From positions 155,846-219,845 of the forward strand of contig NZ_QFWW01000004.1 of the NCBI RefSeq assembly GCF_003265345.1: a stretch of 64,000 nucleotides of DNA, written 5' to 3'. Source of the DNA: Lentzea terrae (GTDB lineage: Bacteria; Actinomycetota; Actinomycetes; Mycobacteriales; Pseudonocardiaceae). The notes beneath the pieces were generated by a model that searched no databases, was not told where the DNA came from, and saw only the letters and a program-made list of their open reading frames with translations. The translations under genes and the position numbers were made by a program. Positions 7,196 through 15,869 of this stretch are shown here, piece after piece (within the stretch, counting starts at the first letter, position 1; every line of letters starts with the position of its first letter).

Positions 7196-9178
7196 TCAGT
7201 CTTCGGACTTGCCCGACTGCAGACCCGCGGAGATCAGGTCCATGACCGACGAGTCGGCCAGCGTCGTCACGTCACCGACGGCGCGGTTCTCGGCCACGTC
7301 GCGCAGCAGGCGGCGCATGATCTTGCCGGACCGCGTCTTCGGCAGCTCCGGCACGACCATGATCTGACGCGGCTTGGCGATCGGGCCGATCTCCTTGGCC
7401 ACGTGGTCGCGCAGCGCCTTGATCGCCTCGGCGCCACCGGCGTCGGAACCCGCGCCACCGCGCAGGATCACGAACGCCACGATGCCCTGGCCCGTGGTCG
7501 CGTCGGACGCGCCGACGACGGCCGCCTCGGCCACGGTCGGGTGCGAGACCAGCGCGGACTCGACCTCGGTCGTGGAGATGCGGTGGCCGGACACGTTCAT
7601 CACGTCGTCGACGCGGCCGAGCAGCCAGATGTCGCCGTCGTCGTCGTACTTGGCGCCGTCGCCGGCGAAGTAGAAGCCCTGGTCGGCGAAGCGCGACCAG
7701 TAGGTGTCGCGGTAGCGCTCCTCGTCGCCCCAGATGCCGCGCAGCATCGACGGCCACGGCTCGTCGAGCACCAGGTAACCGCCGCCACCGTGCGGAACCT
7801 CGACGCCCTCGTCGTTGACGACCTTCGCGCCGATGCCGGGCAGCGGGCGCTGCGCCGAACCGGGCTTGGTCGACACGACGCCGGGCAGCGGCGAGATCAT
7901 GATCGCGCCGGTCTCGGTCTGCCACCACGTGTCGACGATCGGGGCCGAGCCACCGCCGACGTTCTCGCGGTACCAGATCCAGGCCTCGGGGTTGATCGGC
8001 TCGCCGACCGAACCCAGCACGCGCAGCGAGCTGAGGTCGAACTTGGCCGGGATCTCCGCGCCCCACTTCATGAAGGTGCGGATCAGCGTCGGCGCCGTGT
8101 AGTAGATCGAGACGCCGTACTTCTGCACGATCTCCCAGTGGCGGCCCTCGTGCGGGGTGTTCGGCGTGCCTTCGTAGACGACCTGCGTCACGCGGTTCGA
8201 CAGCGGGCCGTAGACGATGTAGCTGTGGCCGGTGACCCAGCCGATGTCCGCGGTGCACCAGTAGACGTCGGTGTCCGGCTTGAGGTCGAACACGTTGTGG
8301 TGCGTGTACGACGCCTGCGTGAGGTAGCCGCCGGACGTGTGCAGGATGCCCTTCGGCTTACCCGTGGTGCCCGAGGTGTAGAGGATGAAGAGCGGGTGCT
8401 CGGAGTCGAACGCCTCCGGGGTGTGCTGGTCGGACTGCGCGTCCACCAGCTCGTGCCACCACACGTCCTTGTCGGTCCACGCGACCTCGGTGTCGGTGCG
8501 CTTGACGACGAGCACCTTCTCCACGGACGGCGCGCCGGCGACGGCCTCGTCCACGGCGGGCTTCAGCGGAGCCGGGGTGCCGCGGCGGTACTGGCCGTCG
8601 GTGGTGATGACGAGCTTGCAGGACGAGTCCTCGATGCGGGTGCGCAGCGCCTCGGCGGAGAAGCCGCCGAACACGACGCTGTGCATCGCGCCGAGCCGGG
8701 CGCAGGCGAGCATCGCGAAGATCGCCTCGGGAACCATCGGCATGTAGATCGCGACGCGGTCCTCGGCGCCGATCCCCAGCGACTTCAACGCGTTGGCGGC
8801 CTTGGAGACCTCGCGCTGCAGCTCGCCGTAGGTGATGGCGCGGGAGTCGCCGGGCTCGCCCTCCCAGTGGATCGCGACCTGGTCACCGTGGCCGGACTCG
8901 ACGTGCCGGTCGACGCAGTTGTAGGCGACGTTGAGCTTGCCGCCCACGAACCACTTGGCGAACGGTGCGTCCGACCAGTCCAGCACCTGCGTCCACTTGG
9001 TGTCCCAGTGCAGCCGTTCCGCCTGCTTCGCCCAGAACGCCTCGCGGTCGGCCTTCGCCTCCTCGTACAGCTCGGGCTGCGCGTTCGCCTGCGCCGCGAA
9101 CTCCGCGGAGGGCGGGAACGTCCTGCTCTCCGTGAGCAGGTTGTCCAGAGCTTGGCCCTGGCCTGGCGACTGCGTCAT
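7196..9178 (-). CDS. acs: Acetyl-CoA synthetase
   Basis: 660 residues, full length. Converts acetate, ATP and CoA to acetyl-CoA by an acetyl-AMP intermediate, in the cytoplasm. Adenylation motifs are intact: TSGTTGKPKG (P-loop, about 270), WWQTETG, the hinge region GRVDDVMNVSGHR, and PKTRSGKIMRR near the C-terminus whose lysine is the usual site of regulatory acetylation. ATG at 9178 follows a purine-rich AGGAGG-like site (reverse of cctcct at 9188). In Mycobacterium the homologue Rv3667 lies in the same block. A 259-base gap upstream separates it from the divergent Fic-like gene and should hold both promoters. Confidence 0.97.
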   Translation of the reverse strand: MTQSPGQGQALDNLLTESRTFPPSAEFAAQANAQPELYEEAKADREAFWAKQAERLHWDTKWTQVLDWSDAPFAKWFVGGKLNVAYNCVDRHVESGHGDQVAIHWEGEPGDSRAITYGELQREVSKAANALKSLGIGAEDRVAIYMPMVPEAIFAMLACARLGAMHSVVFGGFSAEALRTRIEDSSCKLVITTDGQYRRGTPAPLKPAVDEAVAGAPSVEKVLVVKRTDTEVAWTDKDVWWHELVDAQSDQHTPEAFDSEHPLFILYTSGTTGKPKGILHTSGGYLTQASYTHHNVFDLKPDTDVYWCTADIGWVTGHSYIVYGPLSNRVTQVVYEGTPNTPHEGRHWEIVQKYGVSIYYTAPTLIRTFMKWGAEIPAKFDLSSLRVLGSVGEPINPEAWIWYRENVGGGSAPIVDTWWQTETGAIMISPLPGVVSTKPGSAQRPLPGIGAKVVNDEGVEVPHGGGGYLVLDEPWPSMLRGIWGDEERYRDTYWSRFADQGFYFAGDGAKYDDDGDIWLLGRVDDVMNVSGHRISTTEVESALVSHPTVAEAAVVGASDATTGQGIVAFVILRGGAGSDAGGAEAIKALRDHVAKEIGPIAKPRQIMVVPELPKTRSGKIMRRLLRDVAENRAVGDVTTLADSSVMDLISAGLQSGKSED

Positions 9179-9437
9179 GGTGCGAGACCTCCTGGAAAAT
9201 CCAGACCGGTTGGGGATGCGGGTACTGACCGTAGTGCGAGCCAGTTCACTTCCAACAGGCTCCTCCCCCGAAAGGTTCAGACCAATCTGGGGTGGATGGA
9301 AACACGGCTGTCATTGTGTAACCCGTTTTGTCTGGTCTAGGCACGTGTGGCGCGATGAACGGGCGAAGTTGCGCGCTCAACGGTCCGGCGAGTGAGCTGG
9401 ATCACGCGTTTCACCTGGTCAGGTACTCTGCGCGACC

Positions 9438-10166
9438 GTGACCGATCCGCTTGCTCCGCTGCTTTCCTTGCCCGGTGTGGCTGACGCCGCCAACGCGGCC
9501 AAGGACGCCGTCTTCCAGGTGCACCGCCATCGGGTGAATCTGCGCGGCTGGGCCACGACCGCGGCGGAAGCGTCCGTCCGCGCGGCCCGTGCGTCGGCGG
9601 CGCTGGAGGGCGGGCCGACCGAGATTCCATCGTCGGGTGAGGTCTCAGACCCCGTCCTGGCAGGGTCTTTGCGGGTCGCCGAGGCGTTGGGCGGTCTGGT
9701 CGGCACGTGGCAGCGCGCGCCGTTGCAGGCGCTCGCGCGGTTGCACGTGCTGGCCGCTGCGGACCTGACGTCCGAGGTCGGCCGGCCGCGGGTGGCCGCG
9801 GACGTGTCGCAGCGACTCGACCTGCTCGGGTCGTTGGTCACCGGCGGAACGTCCGTGCCGGCACCGGTGCTGGTCGCGGTGGTGCACGGCGAGCTGCTCG
9901 GCCTGGCGCCGTTCGACGTGGCCAACGGCGTGGTGGCACGTGCGGCCGCGCGGCTGACGTCGATCTCCACCGGCCTCGACCCCAAGGGTCTCGGTGTGCC
10001 GGAGGTGGCTTGTTTGAGGAGGTCCGCCGAGTACGAGGCCGCGTCCGTGGCGTTCGCGTCCGGGGAGCTGGACGGGCTGGCTCAGTGGATCCTGTTCGTC
10101 TGCTCGGCGTTGGAGGCGGGCGCCCGCGAGGCGAAGAGCATCGCGGACGCCGCACTCACCGGGTGA
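9438..10166 (+). CDS. Fic-fold-like protein with degenerate active-site motif
   Basis: 242 residues, GTG start. Not an oxidoreductase despite the label often given to such neighbours of acs. It shows two traces of the Fic (AMP transferase) fold: RASAALEGG at about 52-60 resembles the inhibitory-helix motif (S/T)xxxE(G/N), and VVHGELLGLAPFDVANGVVA at about 152-171 aligns with HPFxxGNGRxxR. The catalytic His is Ala (APF for HPF) and the GNGR core reads ANGVVAR. This points to a Fic-derived pseudo-enzyme. It is divergent from acs and convergent with kynU (11-base overlap). Function unknown; the fold assignment is an inference from motifs. Confidence 0.7.
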   Translation: MTDPLAPLLSLPGVADAANAAKDAVFQVHRHRVNLRGWATTAAEASVRAARASAALEGGPTEIPSSGEVSDPVLAGSLRVAEALGGLVGTWQRAPLQALARLHVLAAADLTSEVGRPRVAADVSQRLDLLGSLVTGGTSVPAPVLVAVVHGELLGLAPFDVANGVVARAAARLTSISTGLDPKGLGVPEVACLRRSAEYEAASVAFASGELDGLAQWILFVCSALEAGAREAKSIADAALTG

Positions 10167-11256
10167 TTTCAGCCAGGACCTCGGCCGCCTTGATCGCGTC
10201 CTCGTCGGTCACGTAGAGCGGCGCGAACCCGAAGCGGAGGACGTCCGGCGGCCGGTGGTCGCCGATGACTCCGCGTGCGATCAGTTCGTCCATGACGTTC
10301 TTCGCGTCCGGGCAGCGCACCGAGATCTGGTTGCCGCGGACCTCTGGCGTGATCACTTCGAGGTTCGTGAGCTTCTCGACGTGCTCGCGGAACAGGGCCG
10401 TCAGCGCGAGGCCGCGTTGCCGCAGCTCGGCCAGGTCGACGTCGTCCCACACGTCCAGGGCAGCGTCGAGGGCGAGCATCGACAGGATGTCCGGGGTGCC
10501 GACGCGCGCCCGCACGATGCCGGGGTCGGGTTCGTAGCTCGGCTCCATCGCGAACGGCTCGCGGTGGCCGTTCCACCCCGACAGCGGGTTCTCGAAGGTG
10601 GCCTGCTTGTGCTTCGGCACGTAGATGAACGCCGGTGCGCCCGGTCCGCCGTTGAGGAACTTGTAGGTGCAGCCGACGGCGAAGTCGACGTTCAGCGCGT
10701 CCAGCTCGATCGGCAGCACGCCCGCGCTGTGGCAGAGGTCCCAGACCACCTGTGCCCCAACACCGTGCGCCTGCTCGGTCAGCGCCTTCATGTCGTTGAG
10801 CGCGCCGGTCCGGTAGTCGACGTGGTTGACCAGCACCACGGCGGTGTCCTCGGTGAGGTCCAAAGAGGACGGATGCGCGGCCCGGATCTTCAGCCCGCTC
10901 AGTTCCGCGACCGACTGCGCGATGTAGCCGTCGGTCGGGAACGTCGACTCGTCGCACACGATCTCGGTGCGACTCGTCCCCTTCACCGCGCCCATCAACG
11001 CCTTGAAGACGTTGACCGACGTGGAGTCACCGACGACGACCTGGCCTTCTGCTGCTCCGATCAGCCGGCCGATCCGGTCGCCGATCCGTTGCGGCGCCTC
11101 CCACCAGCCCTCGGACCACGACCTGATCAGCCGCGTGCCCCACTGGTGTTGCACGACCTCCTGCACGCGTTCGGCGACGTGCTTCGGCGGTGCGCCGAGC
11201 GAGTTGCCGTCGAGGTAGATGACGCCTTCGGGAATGTCGAACAGCTCGCGCTTCAC
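10156..11256 (-). CDS. kynU: Kynureninase
   Basis: 366 residues. PLP enzyme that cleaves kynurenine to anthranilate and alanine in tryptophan breakdown. YLDGNSLGAPP at the N-terminus, DLCHSAGVLPIEL (PLP-binding region) and the Schiff-base lysine in GCTYKFLNGGPGAPAF are all family hallmarks; SGWNGHREPFAM follows. GTG at 11256 is preferred over GTG 11277 because it overlaps the kynA stop as GTGA and has AGGAG at correct spacing. It is the second gene of the kynA-kynU operon, likely controlled by the divergent Lrp regulator. Convergent overlap of 11 bases with the Fic-like gene. No kynurenine formamidase gene is seen nearby. Confidence 0.95.
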   Translation of the reverse strand: MKRELFDIPEGVIYLDGNSLGAPPKHVAERVQEVVQHQWGTRLIRSWSEGWWEAPQRIGDRIGRLIGAAEGQVVVGDSTSVNVFKALMGAVKGTSRTEIVCDESTFPTDGYIAQSVAELSGLKIRAAHPSSLDLTEDTAVVLVNHVDYRTGALNDMKALTEQAHGVGAQVVWDLCHSAGVLPIELDALNVDFAVGCTYKFLNGGPGAPAFIYVPKHKQATFENPLSGWNGHREPFAMEPSYEPDPGIVRARVGTPDILSMLALDAALDVWDDVDLAELRQRGLALTALFREHVEKLTNLEVITPEVRGNQISVRCPDAKNVMDELIARGVIGDHRPPDVLRFGFAPLYVTDEDAIKAAEVLAEITR

Positions 11257-12068
11257 ACGTAGCTCCTGGCAGTCCACAGCTCGGGGAACACCGCTCGTTG
11301 GGTGCGCTTCTCCAGCCAGGCAACACCAGCGGACCCGCCGGTGCCCACCTTCGCTCCCATCGACCGCCGGGTCGCGAGCAGGTGGTCATAGCGCCACCGC
11401 GCGAACTCCTCGGCGATGTCGGTCAGCGCCTCGCCGAGCTCCAGCAGGTCGCGGTCGTCGCCGCGGTAGATCTCCGCCCACACCTGCTCGACCTCTGCCG
11501 ACGCCTCGTACGCCTTGGTCAGGTCGCGGTCGAGGATCTCCTGCGGGATGGCGAACCCGCGGCGTTTCAACGCAGCCAGCACGTCGTCGTACAGCGAGGG
11601 CTTCGCGAGCGACTCCTCCAGCTGCGCGTGCATCGCCGGCACCGCGCGGTGCGGCACGAGCATCGACGCGGACTTCTCGCCGAGCAGGAACTCCATCTCG
11701 CGGTACATGCCCGACTGGAAGCCGCTGCCCTCGCCGAGCGCGTCGCGGAACGAGTTGAACTCGGTGGGCGTCATCCGCGCGATCGGCCGCCATGCCGCCG
11801 ACAGCGCCTGCAGGTGCAGGTCGGACCTCCGCAGCGTGCGGACGGCAGCCCTGAGGTCGTCCTGGCGGAGCTCGGTCTGGGCCTGCCGCCACTCGAAGCA
11901 GAGCAGGCCGAAGTACAGCTCCATCACCTGTGTGATGACCAGGAACGACATCTCGCGCGGATCTTTGGACCACTGCTGTTGAAGGGTGTGCAGCACCGAC
12001 GCGTGCACGTAGTCCTCGTACGGCGTGGTGCCGCCGAAATCCAGCTTGGGGGACACGGGGCAGCTCAT
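11253..12068 (-). CDS. kynA: Tryptophan 2,3-dioxygenase
   Basis: 271 residues, usual bacterial length. Haem enzyme that opens the indole ring of tryptophan to N-formylkynurenine. Conserved features: TPYEDYVH near the N-terminus, FLVITQVMELYFGLLCFEW, FQSGMYREMEFLLG, and the C-terminal segment RYDHLLATRRSMGAKVGTGG whose His is the expected axial haem ligand. ATG at 12068. First gene of the kynAU operon; its promoter lies in the 106-base gap shared with the Lrp regulator, which contains a perfect inverted repeat. Confidence 0.96.
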   Translation of the reverse strand: MSCPVSPKLDFGGTTPYEDYVHASVLHTLQQQWSKDPREMSFLVITQVMELYFGLLCFEWRQAQTELRQDDLRAAVRTLRRSDLHLQALSAAWRPIARMTPTEFNSFRDALGEGSGFQSGMYREMEFLLGEKSASMLVPHRAVPAMHAQLEESLAKPSLYDDVLAALKRRGFAIPQEILDRDLTKAYEASAEVEQVWAEIYRGDDRDLLELGEALTDIAEEFARWRYDHLLATRRSMGAKVGTGGSAGVAWLEKRTQRAVFPELWTARSYV

Positions 12069-12140
12069 GCCGTCAATCCTCCTAGCTGCGCCGCATCACC
12101 TGAATGGACGACGAAAGGCGTTCGGCCCGAACTTCTTTCA

Positions 12141-12173
12141 AACGCAAAGCAAGACGCGGAGTAGCTTTGCGTT
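12141..12173. promoter_or_regulatory. Perfect inverted repeat between kynA and the Lrp gene
   Basis: AACGCAAAGC (12141-12150) and GCTTTGCGTT (12164-12173) form a perfect 10-base inverted repeat with a 13-base spacer (centre-to-centre 23 bases, two helical turns). It ends one base before the ATG of the Lrp gene and sits in the kynA promoter region. Likely operator for the Lrp protein, allowing autoregulation and control of kynAU. Binding is inferred. Confidence 0.7.
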
Positions 12174-12174
12174 C

Positions 12175-12615
12175 ATGCTGGACGACGTCGACAAGGCCCT
12201 CTTGGAGGCACTCCAAGAAGATGCGCGCCTGTCGTACAACGAGCTCGCACGCCGCGTGCACGTCTCACCGCCGACGGTCGCCCAACGCGTCCGCAGGCTG
12301 GAGAACATGGGCGCCATCACGGGCTATCGCGCCGTGGTCGACCCCACCGTCGTCGGCCGCCCAGTCGTCGCGTTGGTGCGCATGAAGTGCTACGGCCCGC
12401 GGTGCATCACGGTCCACCCGGAGCTGCTCGACGACGTGCCGGAGGTCGTCGAGGTGGTGCGGCTGACGGGGGAGATCTGCTCGGTCGTGAAGGTCGTCAC
12501 GACGTCGATCGTCGAGTTGGAACGGCTGCTGGTCCGATTGGCCGCGCATGGGGAGACGTCCAGCGCAATGGTGCTGTCGACACCCATCCCGTGGCGTCCG
12601 GTGCTGCCGGGGTGA
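12175..12615 (+). CDS. Lrp/AsnC-family regulator, likely of kynurenine genes
   Basis: 146 residues. N-terminal helix-turn-helix (DVDKALLEALQEDARLSYNE, then ELARRVHVSPPTVAQRVRRL), followed by the RAM/AsnC ligand-binding domain (about 65-145). Divergent from kynA across a perfect inverted repeat. AsnC-type regulators (KynR in Pseudomonas) are known to activate kyn genes in response to kynurenine, so the same role is inferred here. ATG at 12175 has no clear Shine-Dalgarno sequence, and the operator overlaps the leader, so the mRNA may be nearly leaderless. Confidence 0.9.
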   Translation: MLDDVDKALLEALQEDARLSYNELARRVHVSPPTVAQRVRRLENMGAITGYRAVVDPTVVGRPVVALVRMKCYGPRCITVHPELLDDVPEVVEVVRLTGEICSVVKVVTTSIVELERLLVRLAAHGETSSAMVLSTPIPWRPVLPG

Positions 12616-12641
12616 CGAACCGGATCTTCGTGAGATGCGGA

Positions 12642-12670
12642 TTGACCTGGTTGTCGCGCCACGGTAGCTA
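12642..12670 (+). promoter_or_regulatory. Possible promoter of the P450 gene
   Basis: TTGACC (12642-12647) and TAGCTA (12665-12670) with a 17-base spacer, 56 bases before the P450 start. The -10 match is weak. Confidence 0.4.
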
Positions 12671-12725
12671 CAGGAGTGGTGTTGCCCGTCTGTCCTGACA
12701 GACGTCGAACCACGAGACGGAGCAT

Positions 12726-13946
12726 ATGGTGGGAGATAGTGTCCAGGACCGGATCCGTAGTTTCGATCACCACGATCCTGCTGTCGCACCAACGATTCAC
12801 ACCACCCTGGCCGAGCTGCGCGAGGCTCACCCGGTCGCACGCAGCGACGCCTACGACGGCTTCTACCTCGTGACGAAGCAGGACGACATCGTGGCCGTCG
12901 CCAAGGACGGGCAGACCTTCAGCGCGGCGGTGCAGGGTCTGGGTGCGGTGACGATGGTGCCGGACGCCGAGACCACCCGTGCACCGCTGTTCGAGTCCGA
13001 TCCGCCGGTGCACTCGGCGTGGCGCAAGATCCTCCACGACTACTTCACGCCGCCCGCCGTCCGGGCGCACGAACAGTTCATCCGGCAGGTGACCGATCGG
13101 GTCGTCGACGAGCTCGCTCCGCGCGGCGGCTGCGAGGTGGTCGGTGACCTGGCGGCACACATCCCGTCCCTCGTGATCGCCGAGGTGATGGGTGTCCCGC
13201 TGGAACGCCAGGACGAACTCGCCGCGTTGACACGCAATCTCGTCGTGCCGCCATCAGGGCCGGACGCTCCCCGGCCAGGTGACGGACTGGTCGAGTTCCT
13301 GCGCGACGAGATCGCGGAGCGCCGAGACCGGGAAGATCAGCACGACGTGCTGACCGCGATCGTCCACGCGGAGGTGGACGGGCGCCCGGCAACCGACGCC
13401 GAACTGCTCAAGTACGCGTTCCTCATGATCAGCGCTGGATTTCTCACCACCGTCGACACCATCTCCAGCCTGATGCTGCAGCTGGCGCGGGATCCCGGGA
13501 CGCGCCGCGGAGTCGCCGAGGACCGCGCACTGCTGCCGGCGCTGATCGAGGAGGCCGTGCGCCACGAGTCCGCGGTGGCCGCGACCGGCCGCACCGTGCT
13601 CGCCGAGACCACGCTCCGCGGTGTCGCTCTGCAGCCAGGTGACCGGCTGCTGCTGGCCTGGGGTTCGGGATGCCGCGACGAGCAGTACGTCGACGACCCT
13701 GACGCGTTCCGGCTCGACCGGCAGCGGCGGGGACGCGATCTCGGCTGGGGCGCGGGCGTGCACCGGTGCCTGGGCATGCACCTGGCCCGCCTGGAACTGG
13801 GCATCGTGTTCGACAAGGTCCTGACCACGATCGGTGAGTTCGAGGTGGCGCCCGGAACCGAGCCCACCCGCACCTACGGCGTGCTGCGCGGGGTCCGCAA
13901 CCTGCACCTGACGTGGCCCACCGGCGCCGACACGTCAGCCGGCTAG
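12726..13946 (+). CDS. Cytochrome P450, atypical I-helix
   Basis: 406 residues, soluble bacterial P450. Haem-binding loop LGWGAGVHRCLG with the ligand Cys348, ExxR at Glu276-Arg279, and the I-helix sequence SAGFLTTVDT (about 236-245). Usual P450s have AG(x)(D/E)TT; here the acidic residue is Leu, although the following Thr-Thr is kept. Loss of this acid is known in P450s with altered oxygen activation, so the enzyme may act on a carrier-bound or substrate-assisted reaction, or use peroxide. GGAG at 12719-12722 precedes the ATG. No ferredoxin or biosynthetic partner lies next to it; redox partner and substrate are unknown. Its end overlaps murQ by 12 bases. Confidence 0.92.
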   Translation: MVGDSVQDRIRSFDHHDPAVAPTIHTTLAELREAHPVARSDAYDGFYLVTKQDDIVAVAKDGQTFSAAVQGLGAVTMVPDAETTRAPLFESDPPVHSAWRKILHDYFTPPAVRAHEQFIRQVTDRVVDELAPRGGCEVVGDLAAHIPSLVIAEVMGVPLERQDELAALTRNLVVPPSGPDAPRPGDGLVEFLRDEIAERRDREDQHDVLTAIVHAEVDGRPATDAELLKYAFLMISAGFLTTVDTISSLMLQLARDPGTRRGVAEDRALLPALIEEAVRHESAVAATGRTVLAETTLRGVALQPGDRLLLAWGSGCRDEQYVDDPDAFRLDRQRRGRDLGWGAGVHRCLGMHLARLELGIVFDKVLTTIGEFEVAPGTEPTRTYGVLRGVRNLHLTWPTGADTSAG

Positions 13947-14846
13947 TCGATCGAGCGCGTTGCGGACGTGGCCCTTCGTGTCCTCCAGGGCAGCGGCCGC
14001 ACGTTCGGTCGGCACCCCGGACAGCAGGTGCACCAGCGCCACCTTGAGGTCGCCGGACGCGTCCGCCAACGCCTGCGCGCAGTCGTTCTCGGGCAGCCCG
14101 GTGGCCTCGCGCAGGATCCGGACCGTCCGGCCGCGCAGCTTCGCGTTCGTCGCCCGCATGCTGACCATCAGGTTCGAGTAGGTGCGGCCGAGCTTGACCA
14201 TCACCGCCGTCGAGAACGACGTCAGCACGAGCTTCTGCGCCGAGCCCGCCTTCATCCTGGTCGAACCCGCGATGGCCTCCGGGCCGGTGTTCAGGGTCAC
14301 GAGCACGTCGGGCGTGATCGGCACCGAGGCGTTGTTCGACACCAGCACCGTGTGGGCGCCAAGCGCTTGCGCCTCTTCCAGCGCGCCGATCACGAACGGC
14401 GTGCGTCCGGACGCCGTCACGCCCACGACCAGGTCTTTCGCCGTGGCCGAGCGGCGGATCTGGGACGCGCCGGAGTGGTCCTCGACCTCCTCGACCGCGC
14501 GGACGAGGGCCTCGGAGCCGCCCGCGTGGTGGGCGACGAACCACTCGGCCGGCGCGTTGAACGTGGGCACCAGCTCGGCGGCGTCCAGCGTGGCCAGGCG
14601 GCCGGACGTGCCGGCGCCGACGTAGTGGACGCGACCGCCCGACATGATCGCGGTGACGCCGAGGTCGACGGCGCGCGCCAGTTCCGGCAGTGCCGCGGCG
14701 ACCGCGGCCGGGACCGTGCGGTCCTCGTCGTTGATCATCCGCAGCACGTCGATCGTGGGGACCCGGTCGATGTCGGCCGTGCGAGGGTTCCGCTGCTCCG
14801 TCGGAGATTCCACGCGCACCACCACACCGTTCCGGGGGGAGATCAT
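13935..14846 (-). CDS. murQ: N-acetylmuramic acid 6-phosphate etherase
   Basis: 303 residues. Lyase that splits D-lactate from MurNAc 6-phosphate to give GlcNAc 6-phosphate in cell-wall recycling. SIS-domain protein with YVGAGTSGRLATLDAAEL, GVTASGRTPFVIGAL, and the family signature PEAIAGSTRMKAGSAQK. Its ATG overlaps the stop of the RpiR gene (ATGA), so the two form one operon. The neighbouring nagZ-namZ genes supply MurNAc. No PTS permease or MurNAc kinase (AmgK/MurK) is visible in the window, so how the 6-phosphate arises is not shown. Confidence 0.95.
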   Translation of the reverse strand: MISPRNGVVVRVESPTEQRNPRTADIDRVPTIDVLRMINDEDRTVPAAVAAALPELARAVDLGVTAIMSGGRVHYVGAGTSGRLATLDAAELVPTFNAPAEWFVAHHAGGSEALVRAVEEVEDHSGASQIRRSATAKDLVVGVTASGRTPFVIGALEEAQALGAHTVLVSNNASVPITPDVLVTLNTGPEAIAGSTRMKAGSAQKLVLTSFSTAVMVKLGRTYSNLMVSMRATNAKLRGRTVRILREATGLPENDCAQALADASGDLKVALVHLLSGVPTERAAAALEDTKGHVRNALDRLAG

Positions 14847-15763
14847 TTAGTCGTCTCCCGCGGCCGTCGGCGACCGTCTGGTCTCGCTCCCAGCCGGTGG
14901 CCGGACACCGCTTCGTAGGTCGCCTCCAGCGCCGTCTTCGCCGTCTCCACGTGGTGTTGGGCGACGCCGATGAACAGGCAGTCGATCACGGTCAGCTGGG
15001 CGATGCGGCTCGCCATCGCGCCGGAGCGGAACGTGGTCTCGCGCGCGGCCGTCGTCAGCACGTGGTCGGCGACCTCGGTGATGGGCGAGCGCGGGAAGTT
15101 CGTCAGCGCGACGGTGGTGGCGCCGGTCTCGCGGGCCACCCGCAGCGCCTCGACGGTCTCCGCGGTCGAGCCGGTGTGCGAGATGCCGACGGCGACGTCC
15201 GCGCCGGTCAGCACGGCGGCCGAGGTCAGCGCGATGTGCGTGTCGTTCCACGCGAAGCAGGTCAGGCCGATGCGGTGCAGCTTCTGCTGCAGGTCGAACG
15301 CGACGAACGCGGAGGCGCCGAAGCCGTAGACGTCGACGCGGCGGGCGCCTGCGACGGCTTGGACGACCTTGTCGAGCGACTCGATGTCGAGCTGCTCCGC
15401 GGTCTCCTCGACGGCGCGGGCGTCGGCGTACGCGACCTTGCCCACGACCTGCTTGAGGTCGTCGCCAGGCAGGATGTCGCCGCCCATGTCGTGGTTGGCC
15501 CTGGCCTGGCTGCGTGCGGTGTCGGCGGCGAGCGCGATGCGCAGCTCCGGGTATCCACCCACACCGATGGCCTTGCAGAAGCGCGTCACCGTCGTCTCAC
15601 TCGTGCCCGCCTGCTCGGCGACCTCGGTGATGCTGCGGTGCGCGACCGTCGCCGGGTTCTCCAGGACCACCTTCGCGACGCGCTGCTCTGCGCGTGCGAG
15701 ACCCGGCAGCAACGACCGGATCTTCACCAGCGGACTGGACTCGGCACTGCTCTCAGTGGACAC
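14843..15763 (-). CDS. RpiR/MurR-family regulator
   Basis: 306 residues. N-terminal RpiR helix-turn-helix (EVAEQAGTSETTVTRFCKAI, about 47-66) and a C-terminal SIS sugar-phosphate-binding domain (YGFGASAFVAFDL; SHTGSTAETVEAL). Start is GTG at 15763. It forms an operon with murQ by a 4-base overlap; in E. coli MurR and Bacillus MurR (YbbH) the regulator of the same family senses MurNAc 6-phosphate. The same ligand and control of murQ and perhaps nagZ-namZ are inferred. Confidence 0.9.
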   Translation of the reverse strand: MSTESSAESSPLVKIRSLLPGLARAEQRVAKVVLENPATVAHRSITEVAEQAGTSETTVTRFCKAIGVGGYPELRIALAADTARSQARANHDMGGDILPGDDLKQVVGKVAYADARAVEETAEQLDIESLDKVVQAVAGARRVDVYGFGASAFVAFDLQQKLHRIGLTCFAWNDTHIALTSAAVLTGADVAVGISHTGSTAETVEALRVARETGATTVALTNFPRSPITEVADHVLTTAARETTFRSGAMASRIAQLTVIDCLFIGVAQHHVETAKTALEATYEAVSGHRLGARPDGRRRPRETTK

Positions 15764-15869
15764 GTGGGAAACTTACTAACCGCTACTCCTAGGGTCAACG
15801 GAGTGTGGGCGCAACTCACCCCAACTGTGTCCGAAAGTCACCCCGTACGGGCGAATCTGCGGCGGCGTG

